From: Eubacterium sp.
GTDB lineage: Bacteria > Bacillota > Clostridia > Lachnospirales > Lachnospiraceae
Length of the DNA: 64,000 nt
NCBI GenBank assembly: GCA_022796875.1
Contig: JAAWJJ010000010.1
Location: forward strand, 1 to 64,000
Reading direction: 5' to 3'
The position numbers were made by a program, and so were the translations under genes. Positions 52,995 to 62,412 of this stretch are shown piece by piece. The notes below the pieces were generated by a model, which had not been told where the DNA came from, did no database searches, and was given only the letters and a program-made list of their open reading frames with translations. How positions within the stretch are numbered: the stretch's first letter is position 1; every line of letters begins with the position of its first letter.

Positions 52995-53023
52995 TTGACG
53001 AAATCAAGAAAGTAGAGTATTCT
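52995..53023 (+). promoter_or_regulatory. Promoter of the radical SAM/SPASM gene
   Basis: TTGACG-N17-TATTCT, 65 bp ahead of the ATG at 53088. Confidence 0.6.
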
Positions 53024-53087
53024 TACACGGAATGGCACAAAACGAGAAGAGTACGTTCAAGAACCGTTTTATCGGGAGGTAAGAGAA

Positions 53088-54491
53088 ATGAAAATTCCAC
53101 AGTCATTGGAAAGACAGGCGTTCAGTGTGGCGATAGATGTTGCATTGAGGAAAATTCGAAAAGACAGACAAAAAGGATTATTAGATATTATCAATCTGGC
53201 GGAAAAATTTATGGGCGACCAGTTCCGGCCAGACGCATATGAAGGCGCCAGAAAAATAGTGATGAATCAGGACCATAAATGGATGCAGTTTGTAAACCGT
53301 ATGTTAGATGAACTGCACCCGAACGTTGCGAAAATGACAGCGCTGAATCTGGGATATCAGGCGGCTTTTCATGGTACAAAAGTAATTCGTGAAATGCGTG
53401 AAGTTCACCAGTGCAATATTCCGTGGCTGATTCTGATGGATCCGACAAGCGCATGTAATCTGCGCTGTACCGGGTGCTGGGCGGCGGAGTACGGATATAA
53501 ACTGAATCTGACGTATGAAGAAATGGACAGCATTGTGACACAAGGAAAAGAACTTGGCGTCTATTTTTATATGTTTACCGGCGGCGAGCCGTTGGTTCGG
53601 AAACCGGATTTGTTAAAGTTGGCGGAAAAGCATAAAGAGTGTGCGTTCCATTCTTTTACAAACGGAACGCTGATCGATGAAGAATTTTGTAAAGAAGTGC
53701 AAAGACTGGGTAATTTTTCGTTTTCTGTCAGCTTGGAAGGATTTGAAGAAGCAAACGATTTCCGCAGAGGCGACGGTATTTACCAGAAAGTTATCCATGC
53801 AATGGATCTCATGAGAGAGTACGGATTGTTCTTCGGGACCAGCGTATGCTATACAAGTAAAAATATGGACGCCGTTACATCGGATGAGTTTTTTGACCTG
53901 CTGGTCGAGCACGGCTGCAGATATGCCTGGTATTTCCATTATATGCCGGTTGGAAATGAAGCAACGCCGGAACTTATGCCGACAAAGGAACAGAGAGAAT
54001 ACATTTATCACAGAATCCGTGAAGTCAGGGGAATGGACACCGGAAAACAGATTTTCGTTATGGATTTCCAGAATGACGGGGAGTATGTAGGGGGATGTAT
54101 TGCCGGCGGAAGAAACTACTTCCACATCAATGCGAACGGCGATGCGGAACCATGTGTATTTGTACATTATTCCGGTGCGAATATTCGTGAGAAAACATTG
54201 TTAGAGTGTTTGAAACAGCCGTTGTTTATGGCATATCGTCATAACCAGCCGTTTAATGATAATCATTTAAGGCCGTGTCCAATGTTGGAAAATCCTGAGA
54301 TATTACAGCAGATGGTAAAAGAAACCGGTGCGAAATCTACGGATCTTCAATCGCCGGAATCGGCAGAGCATCTGTGTGGGAAGTGCCAGGTTTATGCGGA
54401 AGAATGGACACCGGAGGCGGAAGAACTTTGGAATGACCATCATTTCGTGAAGACCGGTTATGTGAATTACGAGAAAAAGAAAGATCAATAA
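53088..54491 (+). CDS. Radical SAM/SPASM protein with an N-terminal helical domain
   Basis: 467 residues. N-terminal helical domain of about 110 residues (MKIPQSLERQAFSVAIDVALRKIRKDRQKG). The radical SAM core is from about 115, with CxxxCxxC in PTSACNLRCTGCWAAEYG and MFTGGEPLVR. A SPASM-like tail has further cysteines (GGCIAGGRNYFHINANGDAEPCVF, RPCPMLENPE, HLCGKCQVYAEEW). It could modify a peptide or act as an anaerobic sulfatase-type maturase, but no peptide substrate gene lies next to it. The function is not known to me. GGGAGG precedes the start. Confidence 0.87.
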   Translation: MKIPQSLERQAFSVAIDVALRKIRKDRQKGLLDIINLAEKFMGDQFRPDAYEGARKIVMNQDHKWMQFVNRMLDELHPNVAKMTALNLGYQAAFHGTKVIREMREVHQCNIPWLILMDPTSACNLRCTGCWAAEYGYKLNLTYEEMDSIVTQGKELGVYFYMFTGGEPLVRKPDLLKLAEKHKECAFHSFTNGTLIDEEFCKEVQRLGNFSFSVSLEGFEEANDFRRGDGIYQKVIHAMDLMREYGLFFGTSVCYTSKNMDAVTSDEFFDLLVEHGCRYAWYFHYMPVGNEATPELMPTKEQREYIYHRIREVRGMDTGKQIFVMDFQNDGEYVGGCIAGGRNYFHINANGDAEPCVFVHYSGANIREKTLLECLKQPLFMAYRHNQPFNDNHLRPCPMLENPEILQQMVKETGAKSTDLQSPESAEHLCGKCQVYAEEWTPEAEELWNDHHFVKTGYVNYEKKKDQ

Positions 54492-54513
54492 AATAAATAG
54501 AAGAGAATCAGTA

Positions 54514-54562
54514 AAAACTGCTGCCTGATCCGGTGCGGAGCCGGAAAGACAGCAGTTTTTTA
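54514..54562 (+). terminator. Intrinsic terminator of the radical SAM gene
   Basis: AAAACTGCTG (54514-54523) with CAGCAGTTTT (54550-54559) and a T run. The loop contains a second small hairpin around CCGGTGCGGAGCCGG. Confidence 0.88.
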
Positions 54563-54594
54563 TATCCGTTTTATTTGTAATACTACAATTACTT

Positions 54595-55455
54595 TTACGG
54601 CCGGGCCAAAAACTTTTTCAGAGCTTCTTGCTGACGGTGATAATCTTCCATGCCCAGATCATAAAAAACCTGCATCACAGCCGGATCTTTAGTATACGTT
54701 GATATTTTTATATGTCTGGACGGATAAAATACAAATGCCTTTCCTTCATTTTCCAGTCTATGGATTAATTCCAGAGAGTTTCCGTAATTGATATGCCGAT
54801 GATCCAACGCCCGGCATAATTCCGGATATTTCCGTAAAATTACGTGATACAAAAAGTGGTGTTTTTCCGCTTCTTTCACAAAATCGCGAGGTTTTGTAAG
54901 CAAAATAACCAGTTTGTCACAGCCTTTTTCCAATGCATGTGCAACAGGAATCGAATCGGCAACGCCGCCGTCAAAATAAACGGCGCCCTGATGTTTAATT
55001 GGTTTGCAGGCTACCGGAATAGCGCAGGTGGCCATAAGCGCCCAGTAATCGTCCTGTGCGAGGGAATCTTTGCCCAGGTATTCGGCTTTTCCCGTGGCCG
55101 CATTGGTGACGACCAGTTGATATTCGCACGGGTTTGCCATGAGCGCAGGGAAATCGACCGGATCCGTTCCGCCGGAATTTGTCATATCACCATAAATATA
55201 CTGCAGGCCAAAAATAGAACCTGTCTTTAATAAATTGCTGAAACTTAAGTATTTCGGGTCTTTGATATGAATCGTATAGTAGCGAAGGTTACGTTCCCGC
55301 TGACCGGCCAGATAAGACGCTAAATTAGCAGCACCGGCGGATACGCCGATGCTGTAGTCAAATTTGATATCATCATCCAGAAATTTATCCAGAATAGAGG
55401 CATGGTAGGCACATTTCATGCCCCCGCCCTCTACAATTAAACCTGTTCTTCCCAT
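54595..55455 (-). CDS. Patatin-like phospholipase
   Basis: 286 residues. Serine acyl hydrolase of the patatin/RssA type. Oxyanion loop LIVEGGGMKCAYHASIL, nucleophile in GVSAGAAN (GxSxG) and the catalytic Asp in FDGGVADSIPV. Bacterial members hydrolyse phospholipids; the target is unknown. No signal peptide is seen. The L,D-transpeptidase gene lies 45 bp upstream on the same strand. Confidence 0.92.
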   Translation of the reverse strand: MGRTGLIVEGGGMKCAYHASILDKFLDDDIKFDYSIGVSAGAANLASYLAGQRERNLRYYTIHIKDPKYLSFSNLLKTGSIFGLQYIYGDMTNSGGTDPVDFPALMANPCEYQLVVTNAATGKAEYLGKDSLAQDDYWALMATCAIPVACKPIKHQGAVYFDGGVADSIPVAHALEKGCDKLVILLTKPRDFVKEAEKHHFLYHVILRKYPELCRALDHRHINYGNSLELIHRLENEGKAFVFYPSRHIKISTYTKDPAVMQVFYDLGMEDYHRQQEALKKFLARP

Positions 55456-55500
55456 GTTGTTTCCTTTCCCTGTTTTTTATAATATTTGTGTTCTGCTGGC

Positions 55501-56988
55501 CTATGGAGTATTCTGGTCGGTGTCTACATAGGAATAAGCATTTGAAATTTTGGCGTTTTCCGCTGTTAAAGTCACTGGTTCACGGTAATAGGCAATGACC
55601 GGAGTGCCAACTTCAACCATACCATAAAGCTGTTCCACAAATTCATACGGGACATTAATACAGCCGTGAGAACCGGAAGTTTTGTACGTGTCGCCGCCAA
55701 ATTCCGATGGAGAGCGCCAGCTTGCATCATGGATACCTACATTATATGCGTACGGCAGGAAAAACGTGACGTCGGAACTGTAGTCTTCCCCGACTAAAGT
55801 AGCGGGGCTTTTCTTAAAGACAATTTTGAAAACGCCGTCAGGAGAACCGTTGTTCCGGCTGATGTTCCCGGATACGATATCGCTTTCGAGCTGCAGTGTG
55901 CCGTCTTTGTAATACCAGATATGCTGTTTGGTATAATCGATTTCAATATAAGTATTTCCGATATCGTCGGTGCCTTCCTGTTTAGCCTCCTGCTGGTAGT
56001 GTAAACGCCGGGAGATCGTTTCGCCGGTTTTTATTTCTTCCAGTATTGCTGCTTTTTCCTCGTCCTTATCTACAACCCAGCCGTAGTCGCCGCCGCCGAT
56101 TGTAATCACATCACCGCTGGAAGTATGGAACTGTCTTTTGTCAGCGTACGTATTGTATTTGCTGGCAAGGCTTTGCACATAGTTTGTTACTTTCTGCTCA
56201 TCTACTGTGATATTGTTTTGCTCATCTAACGCAATCCAGTCTTTTATAATATCACAATTTAATATTTCGTCATCCTGGCCGACTTCGTATGTAATGGTAG
56301 TGGCCAGGTATTTCTCCATCTGGGAAAGGGAAGCTGTCAGTGACGGATCTTCCGCGGTGATTTCAGGAGAAAGGTAATCTTCATCGGTTAAAGTCACGTT
56401 TTTCTGGCCATCGGCGACCGCAGCGGATATCGTATTGATCATATGTTCCGTATCCGGCATGTTGCCGGCAGATTCCGGCTGGATTTCGTATCCGTTTTCG
56501 GACGGCACCAGGCAGGCGTTTTCCGGGGCAACGGCGTTTTCTTCTGAAAACAGCGCCAGAGATTTTATTTGCTCCGTCAGTTTTTCTTCGTCATAGGAAG
56601 CCTGCGTATCAATGTCAAAAGCTTTATCGGACTTTAACTGCGTCGGCCAGAGAAAAGCGTTTTGCCGTTCCAGGCACTGAGAAGCAGAACTGATCAGTTT
56701 ACATGAATAGTTGAAAGCCGATCCCTCCAAATGATATTTTTCCCCATTCCGGTCGAAGACCGTTAACAGATAGTCTTTGACGGCGGCGTGCAGCTCGTCG
56801 TCGGCTTCCTGTGCAGTGAGTTTGGATACAGGATATCCGTTTATCGTGGTATTTGGAAAAAAATGGTTCTTAAAGTATACTGCAACGGCAATATAAAGCG
56901 CGGCGACCACAGCTATGATGATCAGCGCAAGGAATAACGGCAGTGCGCGATTCCGTCTTTTTTTTCTTCTTTTTCTTTGTTTACTCAT
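55501..56988 (-). CDS. L,D-transpeptidase with peptidoglycan-binding domains
   Basis: 495 residues. N-terminal membrane helix after a very basic start (KQRKRRKKRRNRALPLFLALIIIAVVAALYIAVAVYF). Then come PG-binding-like repeats (TTINGYPVSKLTAQEADDEL) and a C-terminal YkuD domain. The active-site Cys is in SGSHGCINVPYEF, with GIHDASWR upstream. It makes 3-3 peptide cross-links or anchors proteins in the cell wall. It is divergent from the NUDIX gene, with a palindrome between them. Confidence 0.94.
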   Translation of the reverse strand: MSKQRKRRKKRRNRALPLFLALIIIAVVAALYIAVAVYFKNHFFPNTTINGYPVSKLTAQEADDELHAAVKDYLLTVFDRNGEKYHLEGSAFNYSCKLISSASQCLERQNAFLWPTQLKSDKAFDIDTQASYDEEKLTEQIKSLALFSEENAVAPENACLVPSENGYEIQPESAGNMPDTEHMINTISAAVADGQKNVTLTDEDYLSPEITAEDPSLTASLSQMEKYLATTITYEVGQDDEILNCDIIKDWIALDEQNNITVDEQKVTNYVQSLASKYNTYADKRQFHTSSGDVITIGGGDYGWVVDKDEEKAAILEEIKTGETISRRLHYQQEAKQEGTDDIGNTYIEIDYTKQHIWYYKDGTLQLESDIVSGNISRNNGSPDGVFKIVFKKSPATLVGEDYSSDVTFFLPYAYNVGIHDASWRSPSEFGGDTYKTSGSHGCINVPYEFVEQLYGMVEVGTPVIAYYREPVTLTAENAKISNAYSYVDTDQNTP

Positions 56989-57093
56989 ATATATTCCTCA
57001 TTTCGTATATGAGGTTATTGTAGGATATGCAGGTCTGTTTTTCAAGGTTAAAGGAAAAACTTAAAAAAGATTTAAAATATATGATACAATAAT

Positions 57094-57155
57094 GATACCG
57101 TGGCCAAAAGGTCATGGACATCATGCTTTGCATGGATGGGCATGACTTTGGTATC
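57094..57155. promoter_or_regulatory. 62-bp palindrome between the L,D-transpeptidase and NUDIX genes
   Basis: GATACC (57094-57099) faces GGTATC (57150-57155), with GTCATG/CATGAC and an inner CATGC-TTTG-CATG. An operator for a dimeric regulator and an RNA hairpin in the NUDIX leader are both possible. Confidence 0.6.
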
Positions 57156-57194
57156 ATGAAGTAAATATACATATGAAAGCAGAAAGGAGAAATT

Positions 57195-57692
57195 ATGCCG
57201 CTTACTACGTTATGTTACATAGAACAGGGGGACAGCTATCTGATGCTTCACCGCGTAAAAAAGGAAAATGATATTAATAAAGATAAATGGATTGGCGTCG
57301 GCGGGCATTTTGAAAAAGATGAAACGCCGGAGGAATGTCTGTTGAGAGAAGTAAAGGAAGAAACAGGATTAACGCTCCACAGTTATGAATTCCGCGGGTT
57401 GATTACGTTTCTTTCCGACCGCTGGCAGACAGAATATATGTGCCTGTTTACGTCAAAAGATTTTAGCGGAGAACTGACGGAATGTGCGGAGGGAACGCTG
57501 GAATGGGTAAAAAAAGAGGACGTGCCTAATCTGCCGATCTGGGAGGGAGATAAGATTTTTTTGCGTTTTTTGACGGAAGAGCGTCCGTTTTTTACGATGA
57601 AGTTAAGGTATGCAGGCGATCTGCTGGTGGAATGTCAGGTGGACGGAAAGGAATATGTGAAAAATGCGGAAAGCATATGTGATACAAATTAA
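57195..57692 (+). CDS. NUDIX hydrolase (8-oxo-dGTP diphosphatase-like)
   Basis: 165 residues. The NUDIX box is in GGHFEKDETPEECLLREVKEETGL, close to GX5EX7REUXEEXGU. MLHRVKKENDINKDKWIGVGGHFE at the start is like MutT-type sanitising enzymes, but nucleotide-sugar substrates are also possible. AGGAGA precedes the ATG. Confidence 0.93.
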   Translation: MPLTTLCYIEQGDSYLMLHRVKKENDINKDKWIGVGGHFEKDETPEECLLREVKEETGLTLHSYEFRGLITFLSDRWQTEYMCLFTSKDFSGELTECAEGTLEWVKKEDVPNLPIWEGDKIFLRFLTEERPFFTMKLRYAGDLLVECQVDGKEYVKNAESICDTN

Positions 57693-57732
57693 GTAAGAGT
57701 TATGCAAATTTGGTAAGGGCTATGCAAAAACG
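57693..57732 (+). repeat. Two 20-bp direct units right after the NUDIX stop
   Basis: GTAAGAGTTATGCAAATTTG at 57693 and GTAAGGGCTATGCAAAAACG at 57713, immediately behind the TAA. Confidence 0.75.
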
Positions 57733-57811
57733 GCCAATCCTATTGTATTGGTTTTTTTACTGCCTTATAATAAAGCAGGCTGGACAATATATTTGATAGG
57801 GAGGAAAAAGA

Positions 57812-59032
57812 ATGAAGAAATTAAATCGTTGGGTTTATGCGATCGTGGGAGTGATCGTACTGCTTTTGGCCGGTCTTGTGTATGCATGGTCCGTAATGTC
57901 AAAGTCAATCGGCGCGTCCCGTCCGGATTGGACGGCAACACAGTTGTCCATGACATTTACGCTGGTAATGGCATTTTTCTGTATCGGATGTTTGATTGCG
58001 GGTATTCTGGCAAAAAAAGTCAGTCCGAAAATTTACGTCCTGCTTTCCGGAGTATTGTTTTTGGCAGGATTTTTGCTGGCAGGGACGACGGGGGCCTCTC
58101 CGGCGATGCTGTATGTGGGATTCGGCGTTCTGTGCGGTTTGGGAGCCGGATTTGCCTACAATGCGGTCATGAGTACGATGTCGATGTGGTTTCCGGATAA
58201 ACAGGGACTGATTTCGGGAATCCTGTTGATGGGATTTGGTCTGAGCGCGTTTATTATCGGAAAAGTATTTGCGGCGGTAACGCCTTCGGACGGAAGTGAT
58301 ACCTGGCATACGACGTTCCGGGTACTCGGCATTATTATTGTGGTCGTGATGGCAGTCTGTAGTTTTTTCTTTGTAAAACCGGGCGCGGACTTTACACCGC
58401 CGGTAACGGCAAAGAGGAAAGAAGTCAGGGAACCGGCTTCCGATATCAATTCCGGCGCAATGGTAAAAAAAGCGTCTTTCTGGCTTTACTATATCTGGGC
58501 GATTTTAATCAGCGCGGCAGGACTGGTGCTCGTATCGCAGGCAAGCGGAATTGCCACGCAGGTCGGGACGCAGGTATCGGACGGAAATATTGCTACGGTA
58601 GTCGGCCTGATTTCCATCTGTAACGGTATCGGGCGTGTGATTTTCGGCGGCCTGTTTGATAAAAAAGGTTATAAAATGACGATGATCGTGGATATGGTAG
58701 TCTTTATCATAGCCAGCCTGGTGTTGATTCTGGCTTTGACGACCGGTAATTTTGCGCTGATTGTGATCGGTTTTATCGTAGGCGGTTTTGCATACGGCGG
58801 CGTAACGCCGACAAACTCTGCCATTATCAGTGATTTTTTTGGCAGGACAAATTATTCCATGAATTTTTCGCTGGTAAATACAAATCTGCTGATCGCTTCT
58901 TTTGCGTCTACGATTGCCGGGAGATTGTATGATGCCAGCGGCTCTTACTTAAGTACGATCTTTATGATGATCGGGGTTACGGTAGTAGGATTTGTCGTAT
59001 TTTTGGGAATCCGTAGACCGAAGCCGGAATAG
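57812..59032 (+). CDS. MFS transporter, oxalate/formate antiporter (OFA) family
   Basis: 406 residues with twelve predicted helices. OFA family marks: RWVYAIVGVIVLLLAGLVYAWSVMSKSI at the start and GLGAGFAYNAVMSTMSMWFPDKQGLISGILLMGFGLSA. Family members exchange oxalate, formate, lactate or other monocarboxylates. GGAGG lies ahead of the ATG. No enzyme gene nearby tells the substrate. Confidence 0.92.
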   Translation: MKKLNRWVYAIVGVIVLLLAGLVYAWSVMSKSIGASRPDWTATQLSMTFTLVMAFFCIGCLIAGILAKKVSPKIYVLLSGVLFLAGFLLAGTTGASPAMLYVGFGVLCGLGAGFAYNAVMSTMSMWFPDKQGLISGILLMGFGLSAFIIGKVFAAVTPSDGSDTWHTTFRVLGIIIVVVMAVCSFFFVKPGADFTPPVTAKRKEVREPASDINSGAMVKKASFWLYYIWAILISAAGLVLVSQASGIATQVGTQVSDGNIATVVGLISICNGIGRVIFGGLFDKKGYKMTMIVDMVVFIIASLVLILALTTGNFALIVIGFIVGGFAYGGVTPTNSAIISDFFGRTNYSMNFSLVNTNLLIASFASTIAGRLYDASGSYLSTIFMMIGVTVVGFVVFLGIRRPKPE

Positions 59033-59173
59033 AAAGGAAACGTCTGACTTTTGGCGGGCCGGTTCCAAATTCCGTTTTCGGTACGGGGTAAAATTTTAAA
59101 AATTGTACAACTTGCATAATTTTGGCGGCGGTTTCATATAGTTTGAAAAAGACCATGTTTTTAGGAGTATGGT

Positions 59174-59446
59174 ATGGATTTCAAATATGGGGCTGCCGCC
59201 GTTTTTATTATCTGCCTGATCGTTCTGCTGATCGGTGTGTTGAAAAAAAGAGCCATGATCGTATTGAATTTTATTGTACGTGCCGTAGTTGGTATGATTT
59301 GCATTTATTTTATCAACCATTTTCTGGAGGGACAGGGCATTTCCGTGGCGGTCGGCATGAACCTGATCAGCGTGCTGACAAGCGGGGCGCTGGGGGTCGG
59401 CGGAGTAGCGCTGCTGTATGGAATTGTGTTGCTGCAATTTTTGTGA
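59174..59446 (+). CDS. bofA: Pro-sigma-K processing inhibitor BofA-like protein
   Basis: 90 residues with two or three membrane helices. The family segments are VLNFIVRAVVGMICIYFINHFLEGQGISVAVGMNLISVLTSGALGVGGVALLYGIVLL. In Bacillus BofA holds back SpoIVFB during sporulation; in Clostridia that circuit may differ. TAGGAG precedes the ATG. It is a further sign of a sporulating lineage. Confidence 0.92.
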   Translation: MDFKYGAAAVFIICLIVLLIGVLKKRAMIVLNFIVRAVVGMICIYFINHFLEGQGISVAVGMNLISVLTSGALGVGGVALLYGIVLLQFL

Positions 59447-59604
59447 TAATTTACCAAAAATTGACAAATCTTCAAAAAACGGTAGACAAAACTAAAAATC
59501 GGCTTTATAATGCCAAATATATCCGGCAGAAAGCAAAGTTGTGAAACATTTTGCCGGTAAAATAAAATACCGGAGGTGATGGGAGTACGACGGTCAGGTT
59601 ACTT

Positions 59605-60102
59605 TTGCTGTTGTTGTTAGCGGCGGCAGTAATATTTGACTTAAAAAGCCGTAAAGTACCCAATTTCCTGATTGCGGCAGGTCTTATTCTGGGCATGGCC
59701 GGCCAGCTTTATACGTCAGGTATACAGGGATTGGGAGTCTTTGCAGGAAATGTATTATTTCCGATTCTGATTTTATATCTTTTATTTCTTATCCGTGCAC
59801 TGGGAGCCGCGGATATCAAATTATTTTCCGTAATCGGCGGGTGTGCCGGTTTTCCGTTTTTAATTCAATGTATCATGATTTCTTTTATCACAGGCGCCGT
59901 ATTTTCTTTGCTGCAAATGCTGAGAAACCGAAATCTGTGTTATCGCCTTATTACGTTTTATCAATACGGGAAAGAAGTTTTGTTAACCGGAAAACTGAAG
60001 CCGTATCCGTCCGATAACGACGGGAAAAACAATCTGATTCATTTTTCATTATCAATTTTTATCAGTTACGTCATAGGATTGGGGGTTCGTATTTGGGAAT
60101 AA
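59605..60102 (+). CDS. tadV: Prepilin peptidase, A24 family (TadV/CpaA-like)
   Basis: 165 residues from TTG 59605. Aspartic membrane protease that trims Flp prepilins. Seen: the first catalytic Asp in VIFDLKSRKVPNFL and the second in the GAADIKLFSVIG motif, with about five helices. The start is uncertain: a strong GGAGGTGATGGGAG ends just ahead of in-frame ACG codons at 59587 and 59590, giving MTVRLLLLL if used. tadZ overlaps its end by 10 bp. Confidence 0.85.
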   Translation: MLLLLAAAVIFDLKSRKVPNFLIAAGLILGMAGQLYTSGIQGLGVFAGNVLFPILILYLLFLIRALGAADIKLFSVIGGCAGFPFLIQCIMISFITGAVFSLLQMLRNRNLCYRLITFYQYGKEVLLTGKLKPYPSDNDGKNNLIHFSLSIFISYVIGLGVRIWE

Positions 60103-61118
60103 AGACAATTGCAGTGTGCGATACGGAAGCGCTGTACGTTTCCCGTTTTCTGCTTGCGGTACAGGGGTGTTTCCGGCCCGGAATCAAAGTGCTGGGAGCG
60201 ACAAACAAAAGCAGCGTGGAAACTTTGGACGGGGAGGTTGACCTGTGGCTTCTGGGGGAGCCGTTCTGGGAGGAAAAGTTTCTGGAACGCCACAGGGAAC
60301 AGTGTGTTTTATTAAGCGGAAATTTTGTGCCGGAAACTTTGGCGGAATATACGACGATACTGAAATATCAGTCGAAAGACCAGATCTTAAGGGAGCTTTT
60401 CCGAAGCGAGGTTTGGAACCGCATGATAAAGGGGGAAAGAAAAACCGAAGCCGGAGGCATGGAAACGGCAGGCATTTATGCGCCGGACGGAGGCAGTATG
60501 CAAATGTTGTTTTCGCTGGCATATGCGTTTCGGCAGGCAGAGAGCAAAAAGGTCCTTTATGTTAATTTGCAGGAAAATTCCGGATTTTATCACTTATTCG
60601 CGCAGAAAACGGACGCGCATATCGGGGATTTGATCTGCCTGCTGCGGCAGCAAAAAACGGAACCGGATCTGTGCGGGTATATCCGGCAGTTTGAAAATGT
60701 GAGCGTCCTGCTGCCTTTGTGGCAGGGGATGCAGGGAGCGGAAGTAACAAAAGAAGATATTCAGCAAATTTGCGGTATCGCGGCAAAACAGAGGATTTGT
60801 GAGTTGTTGGTAATTGACTGGGGGAGGAGCATACCGGGTTTTTGGGATGTTTTTTCCGCCTGCCATACGAGAATTTTGGTGACAGCGGACAACAGCGTTG
60901 CCCGCGCGGCAAAAAAGCAGTTCCTGGAAAGCATGCATTTGGAAGCGGAAGACGCCGACGGCAGAATCCGGGAATTTTGCTGGCCGAAAGCAATCGCGGA
61001 AACGCGGGAAAAGGAAGCATTGGCAGAGGAACTCATAAACGGCAGTTATCGCCGGATGATTGAGAGCTGGGAAGGATTTTGCCGGGAAGGGGGCGAAAAC
61101 GATGAATTTGTTTTGTGA
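60093..61118 (+). CDS. tadZ: TadZ/CpaE-like pilus localisation protein
   Basis: 341 residues starting at TTG, overlapping tadV. TadZ is an atypical ParA/MinD protein that places the Tad apparatus at the pole or other sites. An N-terminal receiver-like region (MGIKTIAVCDTEALYVSRFLLAVQGCF) lacks the phospho-acceptor. The ATPase-like part follows GIYAPDGGSMQMLFSLAYAF, a P-loop without the Walker lysines, as seen in some TadZ proteins. The position between tadV and tadA supports the call. Confidence 0.78.
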   Translation: MGIKTIAVCDTEALYVSRFLLAVQGCFRPGIKVLGATNKSSVETLDGEVDLWLLGEPFWEEKFLERHREQCVLLSGNFVPETLAEYTTILKYQSKDQILRELFRSEVWNRMIKGERKTEAGGMETAGIYAPDGGSMQMLFSLAYAFRQAESKKVLYVNLQENSGFYHLFAQKTDAHIGDLICLLRQQKTEPDLCGYIRQFENVSVLLPLWQGMQGAEVTKEDIQQICGIAAKQRICELLVIDWGRSIPGFWDVFSACHTRILVTADNSVARAAKKQFLESMHLEAEDADGRIREFCWPKAIAETREKEALAEELINGSYRRMIESWEGFCREGGENDEFVL

Positions 61119-62412
61119 AGAGCCGGCAGGCGATCCGGAACAGCCTGACAGGGAGTCGGCAGACAGTTGGAAACAGTTTTGCGGACAGGAGCCGGCAGAC
61201 GGTCCGGAACAGTTGTGCAGGCGGGTGATCGGCAGGCTGGATACCTTACAGGAAATCAGCGACGAGGCGATTATAAAAGAAATCCACGCAGTGCTTCATG
61301 ATGTGGAAACGGAACGGGTATTGACGCTGGAAGAAAAAACCGCATTAAGCAAAAGTCTGTTTCATTCCTTAAGAAAGCTGGACGTGCTGCAGGAACTGAT
61401 GGAAGACCCGGATATTACGGAAATCATGGTAAACGGGCCGAATCATATCTTTTATGAAAAAAGCGGCGCGTTGTATTCATGGGACAAGTCATTTTCAACA
61501 TCGGAAAAACTGGAAGATGTTATTCAGCAGATTGTAGGGCGCAGCAATAAGATGGTAAACGAAAGCACGCCGATCGTGGACACACGTCTGCCGGACGGTT
61601 CTCGTATCAATGTGGTCCTGCCTCCGGTCGCGATAGACGGAGCCTGTATTTCCATTCGACGTTTTCCAGACACGCCGATCCGGATGCAGGATCTGATTGA
61701 AATGGGATCTATTTCCGAGGAAGCGGCCGAATTTCTGCAAAAACTGGTTCAGGCCCGATACAATATTTTTATTTCCGGCGGAACCGGAAGCGGAAAGACC
61801 ACTTTTTTAAATGTGCTTGCCTCCTTTATTCCGGCGCAGGAGCGTATCGTTACGATAGAAGATTCCGCAGAGCTGCAAATTAAAGGCCACCCGAACCTCG
61901 TGCGGCTGGAAACGCGTACGGCTAATTTCGAGGGCGTCCGGGAAATTACGATCCGGGATTTGATCAAAACGGCTTTGCGGATGCGTCCTGACAGGATTGT
62001 GGTTGGAGAAGTAAGAGGGGAAGAAGCCCTTGACATGCTCCAATCGATGCAAAGCGGCCATGACGGGAGCTTAAGCACGGGACACAGCAATTCTGCGCAG
62101 GACATGCTGCGGCGTCTGGAAACCATGGTGCTTATGGGAATGGATATTCCTATGGAAGCGATCCGCTCGCAAATAGCGGAAGGTATTGATATTCTTGTGC
62201 ATTTGGGCAGGCTGCGGGATAAAAGCCGCAAAGTGCTGGATATTATGGAAATTACAGGATACCGAAACGGGGAGATCAGACTGCGGAGCCTGTATCATTT
62301 TGCAGAACACGGAGAGCAGGGAGGAAAGATTATCGGAAAGTGGGAGAAACAGGGCGGTTTAAGCCGGCTGGAAAAATGGAAAGCGGCGGGGATAGGAGGC
62401 CGGCAGGAATGA
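61102..62412 (+). CDS. tadA: Tad pilus assembly ATPase TadA/CpaF
   Basis: 436 residues. Secretion ATPase driving Flp pilus assembly. Walker A ISGGTGSGKTTFLNVL, Asp box TIEDSAELQI, Walker B RPDRIVVGEVRGEEALDML, and His box STGHSNSAQDMLRRLE. The N-terminal 60 residues are poorly conserved (Glu/Pro-rich). The ATG at 61102 lies inside the end of tadZ. Confidence 0.95.
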   Translation: MNLFCEEPAGDPEQPDRESADSWKQFCGQEPADGPEQLCRRVIGRLDTLQEISDEAIIKEIHAVLHDVETERVLTLEEKTALSKSLFHSLRKLDVLQELMEDPDITEIMVNGPNHIFYEKSGALYSWDKSFSTSEKLEDVIQQIVGRSNKMVNESTPIVDTRLPDGSRINVVLPPVAIDGACISIRRFPDTPIRMQDLIEMGSISEEAAEFLQKLVQARYNIFISGGTGSGKTTFLNVLASFIPAQERIVTIEDSAELQIKGHPNLVRLETRTANFEGVREITIRDLIKTALRMRPDRIVVGEVRGEEALDMLQSMQSGHDGSLSTGHSNSAQDMLRRLETMVLMGMDIPMEAIRSQIAEGIDILVHLGRLRDKSRKVLDIMEITGYRNGEIRLRSLYHFAEHGEQGGKIIGKWEKQGGLSRLEKWKAAGIGGRQE

